64,000 nucleotides of DNA from Ignavibacteriota bacterium (lineage in GTDB: Bacteria; Bacteroidota; Ignavibacteria; UBA10030): positions 1 through 64,000 of the forward strand of contig JAKEEG010000075.1 in NCBI GenBank assembly GCA_022616555.1, in the 5' to 3' direction. Both the position numbers and the translations under genes were made by a program. Under the pieces are notes generated by a model that saw nothing but the letters and a program-made list of their open reading frames with translations, did not search any database and had not been told where the DNA came from. Position 1 is the stretch's first letter. Each line of letters starts with the position of its first letter. This document shows positions 61,901-64,000 of the stretch, in pieces.

Positions 61901-62621
61901 GACTGACACGGTCTATACGATTGCTTCTATATCCGCGGCAGATTCGGGCGTTTATATCGCAGAAGTGAAGAATGCCGCAGTTCCGTTATTAACGTTGGTA
62001 AGGAATCCGTATCACATTTCCCTGTACACGGAAGGCTTCCCGCACACCGTCACCCTGTTGCTACCGGCCCCTGGCGCAACGGACTTAACAAATCCGGTTA
62101 CGTTAAGCTGGAATACGGATTCGCTTTCCGACAGCTACCATGTGAACGTCGATACGTCGCAGGCATTTAGCTCCCCGCTCCTTATCGATAGCGTATCAGT
62201 AGCCGATACGACGCTGGATTTGGCAACATTATCGAGTATCGGTCCCTATTACTGGAGGGTGAGGGGCGTCAACGGGCTGGGACAGGGTAACTGGTCGGAA
62301 ACCAGGTCATTCAGCATGTCGTCAATCGTAAGTGTAGAGGGGGTGCCGGATGTTCCGACTGAATATGCGCTCTTGCAAAATTATCCGAATCCCTTTAACC
62401 CGCGCACAAATTTTGAAGTACGTGTTGCGCAAGGCGGCATTGTCCGGTTGGTGGTCTATGATTTGCTCGGAAGAGAAATCGCAACGCTCCTTAACCAGGA
62501 GCTTCAGCCGGGCGCGTATCGCGTATCATGGGATGCAACCGGCTTGACGAGTGGAATCTATCTCTACCGAATGACGGCAGGTTCGTTTGTAGCAACAAGA
62601 AAATTATTTTTGGTGAAGTAA
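58917..62621 (+). CDS. Secreted metalloprotease with leucine-rich repeats and C-terminal (T9SS-type) sorting domain
   Basis: A 1234-residue exported protein. Signal peptide: 'VVAVLLLLSSTAVVAQ' (about residues 10-25). A reprolysin-like (M12B) metalloprotease domain holds the extended zinc motif HEVGHNFGAHH (about 381-391), followed by 'MSYC', a met-turn candidate. Then come about 15-20 leucine-rich repeats of the plant-like 'GxIPxxLGxLxxL' type (about 505-900), an Ig-like domain ('YQWFKDGQEINGATD', about 983), a fibronectin-III-like domain (about 1040-1135) and a C-terminal sorting domain ('LQNYPNPFNPRTNFEV' onwards, about 1148-1234). ATG at 58917 follows GTGGAGC and begins the signal peptide. 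The 3' 1295 bases occur again in inverted form after 62664. Confidence 0.92.
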   Translation: MMKAVLRSRVVAVLLLLSSTAVVAQELHVRFSSLPSSSSQLAPGEVQTKLQTGTQFLALNDEAIAAVLREQPRRVMLEFPAEVSLPSTIALEPFQIFTPNAKTVVRGAQGEREVPFQSQWVSYAGKIPGNDRAIVVVNFSRSGVSAFFDIGGRRYMLESESVANGARTHRFFEADPVLFQGRLNCGVQSPGDPAIDARVREIRARQLGKAEAAVQMKRAEASPASSATLLSPDMYLGAVSTDTIEVHVALEGDNDLFLTKGENEDSAMATMLETAAYSSAIYLRDAGVKIMVPFVRVWETSDPYPQDIFLALSQFTSYWNANEDSVERTIAHLFVSSAQWSSVGGVAGIAHLNTLCNKLEGYGVTDVKDSASVDHLITFAHEVGHNFGAHHTHSCLWPGGPFEICSDVEGSCYDGPVNGTEGSIMSYCSQRVAEFGPIVSALLRRNAEVAWCAPSTVQSPVAAADSTFLQSLYTGTDGATWTHNTNWTGAVAGRYGVAVRAGRVVAIDLAANSLDGALPSGLENLTELRHLNLSGRNHYRITEVDPPNPETDQSNMNHLTGQLPSGIDALNKLEYLNLSNNQFNGSVPSGIGNLTELRWLDLSENQFSGTIPTSLGDLDSLELLDLSRNPLTGGIPTELGSLTNLRFLVLTDMGGLGGSLPASLGSLTKLRVLLAYKAGLTGSIPVELGNLTQLTNIDLSTNQLTGSIPTELGNLAALQNLSLLENQLTGSIPASLGQLDKLVGLVLSSNMLSGAIPEEIGNMNVWKLMLGKNQLTGEIPASFANLTQVVELDLSENNLTGTLLETFKDIGSEFYPGLPGFLEFTVHDNHLTGPFPDWLGTESHFNALSTLKLGGNDFTVTTVPEWIASKQFLGRLWLHDLGFTGELPSEIGLLAFLFELNLAGNNFESMSNLNNVSLKQLGAFTAIEANKLTFEDIVPVLEFELQSLTYIPQQPLGEPVNLDVEPGGQVVMTVQAGGEGNTYQWFKDGQEINGATDTVYTIASISAADSGVYIAEVKNAAVPLLTLVRNPYHISLYTEGFPHTVTLLLPAPGATDLTNPVTLSWNTDSLSDSYHVNVDTSQAFSSPLLIDSVSVADTTLDLATLSSIGPYYWRVRGVNGLGQGNWSETRSFSMSSIVSVEGVPDVPTEYALLQNYPNPFNPRTNFEVRVAQGGIVRLVVYDLLGREIATLLNQELQPGAYRVSWDATGLTSGIYLYRMTAGSFVATRKLFLVK

Positions 62622-62643
62622 CGACCCTCCAAACGGATAGCGT

Positions 62644-62683
62644 GAAAACACAAAGCCCCCGAATTCGGGGGCTTTGTGTTTTC
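62644..62683. terminator. Bidirectional terminator at the axis of the inverted repeat
   Basis: A perfect stem centred on GAATTC (62661-62666): ACACAAAGCCCCC on one side, GGGGGCTTTGTGT on the other, flanked by AAAA and TTTT. This would stop the metalloprotease transcript, and it is exactly the symmetry point of the large inverted repeat. Confidence 0.8.
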
Positions 62684-62705
62684 ACGCTATCCGTTTGGAG
62701 GGTCG

Positions 62706-64000
62706 TTACTTCACCAAAAATAATTTTCTTGTTGCTACAAACGAACCTGCCGTCATTCGGTAGAGATAGATTCCACTCGTCAAGCCGGTTGCATCCCATG
62801 ATACGCGATACGCGCCCGGCTGAAGCTCCTGGTTAAGGAGCGTTGCGATTTCTCTTCCGAGCAAATCATAGACCACCAACCGGACAATGCCGCCTTGCGC
62901 AACACGTACTTCAAAATTTGTGCGCGGGTTAAAGGGATTCGGATAATTTTGCAAGAGCGCATATTCAGTCGGAACATCCGGCACCCCCTCTACACTTACG
63001 ATTGACGACATGCTGAATGACCTGGTTTCCGACCAGTTACCCTGTCCCAGCCCGTTGACGCCCCTCACCCTCCAGTAATAGGGACCGATACTCGATAATG
63101 TTGCCAAATCCAGCGTCGTATCGGCTACTGATACGCTATCGATAAGGAGCGGGGAGCTAAATGCCTGCGACGTATCGACGTTCACATGGTAGCTGTCGGA
63201 AAGCGAATCCGTATTCCAGCTTAACGTAACCGGATTTGTTAAGTCCGTTGCGCCAGGGGCCGGTAGCAACAGGGTGACGGTGTGCGGGAAGCCTTCCGTG
63301 TACAGGGAAATGTGATACGGATTCCTTACCAACGTTAATAACGGAACTGCGGCATTCTTCACTTCTGCGATATAAACGCCCGAATCTGCCGCGGATATAG
63401 AAGCAATCGTATAGACCGTGTCAGTCGCTCCGTTAATCTCCTGGCCGTCCTTGAACCATTGATACGTATTCCCCTCCCCGCCTGCTTGGACAGTCATGAC
63501 TACTTGTCCACCCGGTTCAACATCGAGATTTACGGGTTCACCCAACGGTTGTTGGGGGATATACGTCAAGCTCTGTAATTCGAACTCCAGCACCGGGACG
63601 ATATCCTCAAATGTGAGCTTGTTAGCCTCGATTGCCGTAAACGCACCGAGCTGCTTCAAGGATACGTTATTCAGATTCGACATGCTCTCGAAATTATTCC
63701 CGGCAAGATTCAGTTCAAACAAAAACGCGAGAAGGCCGATTTCAGACGGTAGCTCGCCTGTAAATCCAAGGTCGTGCAACCACAACCGCCCGAGGAATTG
63801 TTTGGAGGCAATCCATTCGGGCACTGTCGTCACGGTGAAGTCATTTCCGCCCAGCTTCAACGTGCTCAGCGCGTTAAAGTGCGATTCAGTTCCAAGCCAA
63901 TCCGGGAATGGTCCCGTAAGATGATTATCGTGAACGGTGAATTCGAGGAACCCAGGCAGTCCAGGATAGAATTCACTGCCGATATCTTTGAATGTCTCCA
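62706..64000 (-). CDS. Inverted partial copy of the metalloprotease/LRR gene (3' end; runs off window)
   Basis: The minus-strand mirror of the last 1295 bases of the gene ending at 62621. It encodes the late LRR, Ig-like, fibronectin-like and sorting domains with identical sequence, including third codon positions. The ORF track begins it at 63860, but the frame is open to the window edge, so it is 5'-truncated by the window and not a short gene. It may not exist as a separate gene: see the fold-back argument under findings. Confidence 0.6.
   Translation of the reverse strand, partial: ETFKDIGSEFYPGLPGFLEFTVHDNHLTGPFPDWLGTESHFNALSTLKLGGNDFTVTTVPEWIASKQFLGRLWLHDLGFTGELPSEIGLLAFLFELNLAGNNFESMSNLNNVSLKQLGAFTAIEANKLTFEDIVPVLEFELQSLTYIPQQPLGEPVNLDVEPGGQVVMTVQAGGEGNTYQWFKDGQEINGATDTVYTIASISAADSGVYIAEVKNAAVPLLTLVRNPYHISLYTEGFPHTVTLLLPAPGATDLTNPVTLSWNTDSLSDSYHVNVDTSQAFSSPLLIDSVSVADTTLDLATLSSIGPYYWRVRGVNGLGQGNWSETRSFSMSSIVSVEGVPDVPTEYALLQNYPNPFNPRTNFEVRVAQGGIVRLVVYDLLGREIATLLNQELQPGAYRVSWDATGLTSGIYLYRMTAGSFVATRKLFLVK

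Larger units (their letters stand above)
61327..64000. repeat. Perfect inverted repeat, arms of at least 1337 bp, no spacer
   Basis: Every base x from 61327 to 62663 has its complement at 125327 minus x. I checked both ends and the axis: the last 50 bases of the window are the exact reverse complement of the sequence beginning at 61327. Proteins of mirrored ORFs (62491-62799 minus and 62528-62836 plus; 62350-62547 plus and 62780-62977 minus) are identical. The right arm continues past the window edge, so the full size is unknown. Confidence 0.97.

Noticed and set aside
62491-62836. Two 102-codon ORFs with identical proteins on opposite strands
   Set aside because: They are produced by the palindrome reading itself and span the terminator; no gene.

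Overview
The window reads as a chromosomal contig from a member of the Bacteroidota/Ignavibacteriota-Chlorobi (FCB) group. The main pointers are a C-terminal sorting domain of the 'NYPNPFNP' type on a large secreted protein, several outer-membrane barrels ending in an aromatic residue, a CBM9/DUF5916 outer-membrane protein, UMF1-type and NhaC-type transporters, and many intergenic palindromic repeats. Composition is roughly balanced GC with an AT-rich exception at 31.8-33.0 kb. I saw no rRNA, tRNA, transposase, prophage or CRISPR array.
Layout. 0-7.5 kb (+ strand): the 3' end of a TamB-like gene, RNase R, and a protease/beta-propeller/barrel protein. 7.5-14 kb (- strand): a dicarboxylate symporter, an NhaC antiporter with an extra N-terminal domain, a UMF1 transporter, NusB and a Leu/Phe/Val-type dehydrogenase. 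14-22 kb: the CBM9/DUF5916 protein, a large class III cyclase-TPR membrane protein and an alpha-glucan phosphorylase. 22-24.6 kb: SigZ-type sigma factor, a Cys-rich 25-residue micro-ORF with a near-perfect Shine-Dalgarno, an aldo/keto reductase and a small membrane protein. 24.6-25.4 kb: an 0.8 kb gene-free stretch with palindromic repeats and a candidate structured RNA. 25.4-31.5 kb (- strand): a copper/metal island with acetate kinase, an AraC regulator with its own heavy-metal-associated (HMA) domain, a DUF4396 protein, an HMA chaperone, two small membrane proteins and a CopA ATPase.
31.8-33 kb holds a solitary AT-rich PD-(D/E)XK nuclease-like gene. 33-38.6 kb (+ strand) has phosphoglucose isomerase, a cupin, a UvrD/PcrA helicase split into two halves around a repeat-bearing insert, and a glycosyltransferase. 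38.5-47 kb (- strand) is regulatory: a coiled-coil response regulator, an ECF sigma/anti-sigma operon with two small exported proteins, an amidohydrolase, and a LytS/LytT pair behind LiaF-like membrane proteins. 47-52.3 kb carries MocA, an exported PepF, a tri-haem cytochrome c and XdhC, an accessory set for a molybdenum hydroxylase that is not itself present. 52.5-58.8 kb has a DUF3574 lipoprotein, a TonB receptor/YfiR-like/hybrid kinase operon and an HD protein.
58.9-64 kb: a 1234-residue secreted metalloprotease/LRR protein, followed by an exact inverted copy of its 3' 1.3 kb. The symmetry axis lies at 62663/62664, inside a terminator hairpin, and the copy runs off the window end. This looks more like an assembly fold-back than biology.
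The most interesting leads are the Cys-rich micro-ORF beside SigZ, the HMA-AraC copper regulator unit, the TonB-YfiR-kinase operon, the sigma/anti-sigma operon with exported Cys-rich proteins, the unassigned structured RNA, and the split helicase.
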